A DNA stretch of 64,000 nt from Sinomonas sp. ASV486 (GTDB taxonomy: Bacteria; Actinomycetota; Actinomycetes; Actinomycetales; Micrococcaceae). A program made the translations under genes and the position numbers. The stretch is taken from assembly GCF_030908215.1 (NCBI RefSeq), contig NZ_JAVFJK010000001.1:62001-126000 (forward strand), given 5' to 3'. The notes under the pieces are model-generated. The model was not told the origin of the DNA. It did not search any database and worked only from the letters and a program-made list of their open reading frames with translations. Positions 62,636 through 64,000 of the stretch are shown here, piece after piece; positions within the stretch are counted from its first letter, which is position 1, and every line of letters starts with the position of its first letter.

Positions 62636-64000
62636 GTGAAGTACGCCAAGTCCGTCGTCGAGCTCATCGGCCGCACGCCCCTCGTCAAGCTGAACAAGGT
62701 CACCGAAGGCATCAAGGCGACGGTCCTGGTCAAACTCGAATACCTCAACCCCGGTGGCTCCATCAAGGACCGGATCGCACTGAAGATGATCGAGCAGGCC
62801 GAGGCAGACGGCAAGCTCCTCCCCGGCGGCACCATCGTGGAGCCCACGAGCGGCAACACCGGCGTGGGCCTGGCCCTCGTGGGGCAGCAGAAGGGCTACA
62901 AATGCATCTTCGTGGTCCCGGACAAGGTCGGCGAGGAGAAGCGGGCGGTCCTTGCGGCATACGGTGCAGAGGTCGTCGTGACCCCCACCGCCGTGGCTCC
63001 TGATTCGCCTCAGTCCTACTACGGCGTCTCGGACCGCCTCGTGAAGGAGATCCCCGGCGCGTTCAAGCCGGACCAGTTCTCCAACCCGGGCGCCCCGGGA
63101 AGCCACTACGAGACCACTGGCCCCGAGATCTGGGCGGACACGGACGGCACGATCACCCACGTGGTCATCGGCGCGGGAACCGGCGGGACCATCACCGGGA
63201 CGGGCCGCTACCTCAAGGACGTCAGCAAGGACCGCCCCGAGTCGGAGGGCGGCCAGGTCAAGGTCATCGGCGCCGACCCGGAGGGGTCGATCTACTCCGG
63301 CGGCACGGGCCGGCCGTATTTCGTCGAGGGCGTCGGCGAGGACATGTGGCCCGAGAACTACGACAAGTCGGTCCCCGATGAGGTCCTCGCGGTGAACGAC
63401 GCCGAGTCGTTCGCCATGACCCGCCGGCTCGCCCGCGAAGAGGGCCTCCTCGTGGGCGGTTCCTCCGGCATGGCCGTCGTGGCAGCCCTGCGTGCGGCGA
63501 GGGACCTGCCCGAGGAAGCGGTCGTCGTCGTGATCCTGCCCGATTCGGGCCGCGGCTACCTTGCCAAGATCTTCAACGACGACTGGATGCGCTCCTACGG
63601 CTTCCTCCCCGGCGAGGGGGAGCGGACCGTCGGCGAACTGCTCAAGGGCAAGACCGGTCAGATGCCCGACCTCATCCACACCCACCCCAACGAGACGGTC
63701 CGCGACGTCATCGACATCATGACCGAGTACGGCGTGAGCCACCTCCCCGTGCTCTCGGCCGAGCCGCCCGTGGTCATGGGCGAAGTCCTCGGCGCCGTCG
63801 ACGAGCGCGCCCTCTCCGCCAGGCTGTTCCGCGGCGAGGCCAAGCTGACCGACAAGATCTCCGAGCACATGGGCGAGCGGCTGCCCGTCATCGGCTCGCT
63901 CGAGGGGCAGGCCGCCCTGCAGGCGATGCTGAGCGAGCAGGACGCCGTCATGGTCACCTTCGTCGGTGCGCCCGTCGGCATCCTGACCCGCCATGACCTC
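62636..64000 (+). CDS. cbs: cystathionine beta-synthase (runs off right edge)
   Basis: PLP enzyme that condenses serine and homocysteine to cystathionine, the first transsulfuration step. PLP Lys44 is in NPGGSIKDRIA, the phosphate loop in EPTSGNTGVGLAL and GAGTGGTITGTGR, and the PLP-pyridine contact in PDSGRGYLAKIF. From about residue 345 it carries a CBS-domain pair (LIHTHPNETVRDVIDIMTEYGVSHLPVLS ... GAPVGILTRHDL), which separates it from plain cysteine synthases. 455 codons are inside the window; family length suggests only a few are missing. GTG 62636 is 6 nt after a -10 box. Confidence 0.92.
   Translation, partial: MKYAKSVVELIGRTPLVKLNKVTEGIKATVLVKLEYLNPGGSIKDRIALKMIEQAEADGKLLPGGTIVEPTSGNTGVGLALVGQQKGYKCIFVVPDKVGEEKRAVLAAYGAEVVVTPTAVAPDSPQSYYGVSDRLVKEIPGAFKPDQFSNPGAPGSHYETTGPEIWADTDGTITHVVIGAGTGGTITGTGRYLKDVSKDRPESEGGQVKVIGADPEGSIYSGGTGRPYFVEGVGEDMWPENYDKSVPDEVLAVNDAESFAMTRRLAREEGLLVGGSSGMAVVAALRAARDLPEEAVVVVILPDSGRGYLAKIFNDDWMRSYGFLPGEGERTVGELLKGKTGQMPDLIHTHPNETVRDVIDIMTEYGVSHLPVLSAEPPVVMGEVLGAVDERALSARLFRGEAKLTDKISEHMGERLPVIGSLEGQAALQAMLSEQDAVMVTFVGAPVGILTRHDL

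Overview
This is a high-GC actinobacterial chromosome segment, most likely from the Micrococcaceae (Arthrobacter/Sinomonas-like). The codon wobble is strongly G/C. The gene families point the same way: a MenG-MenJ-polyprenyl synthase menaquinone operon, adrenodoxin-type FprA reductases, an ImuA'-ImuB-DnaE2 SOS mutasome, a mycobacterial-style cystathionine beta-synthase, and many apparently leaderless starts. There are no rRNA genes and one tRNA (Tyr). The exact genus is inference.

Layout. 1-4.2 kb: menaquinone synthesis (menF, cut by the left edge, divergent from menG-menJ-prenyl synthase). 4.2-5.35 kb: a solitary AbiEi-like/PD-(D/E)XK gene between two inward-facing short-repeat arrays, then a SUKH-like gene. 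6.0-24.4 kb: a sulfate assimilation supercluster (sirohydrochlorin chelatase, MFS, sir, cysH, cysD, cysN, then a sulfonate/taurine-type ABC transporter, cysG, fprA). It appears to be split by katG and a secreted rhamnogalacturonan lyase gene at 13.1-18.7 kb. A six-unit 21-bp tandem array follows. 24.6-28.8 kb: divergent pucR/gabT, a universal stress protein and a short OsmC-like gene. 28.8-30.06 kb: a second AbiEi-like/PD-(D/E)XK gene with its own repeat array and an in-frame stop near its end.

30.1-44 kb: RarD, a FetB-like permease, a second fprA, an ECF sigma factor with a fused zinc-finger/membrane/proline-rich tail, an APC permease with a TetR regulator, a Fur-family gene with katA, htpX, a panE-like reductase, and a frameshifted MFS exporter. 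44-47.7 kb: a potassium channel, an integrase remnant, yajQ, tRNA-Tyr, a small secreted protein in a more AT-rich island, and repeat-bearing intergenic DNA. 47.6-54.3 kb: marR-MFS, thioredoxin, a monooxygenase divergent from an acyl-CoA ligase, an ArsB-like permease and an HhH-GPD glycosylase. 54.3-56.5 kb: a copper-amine-oxidase-like gene and a VOC protein. 56.5-64 kb: dnaE2, imuB and imuA' under a LexA-type box, divergent from cbs (cut by the right edge).

How the genes work together. Sulfate is activated by CysDN, reduced by the APS-type CysH and then by the siroheme/4Fe-4S reductase. CysG and the chelatase make siroheme, and FprA probably feeds electrons. The ABC transporter brings in organosulfur, and Cbs begins transsulfuration at the far end. 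KatG, KatA/Fur, thioredoxin, Usp and OsmC form a scattered oxidative-stress set. The most unusual features are the locus-specific short-repeat arrays in intergenic DNA, two of them next to solitary AbiEi-like nuclease genes, plus the membrane-anchored sigma factor and the divergent amine-oxidase-like protein.
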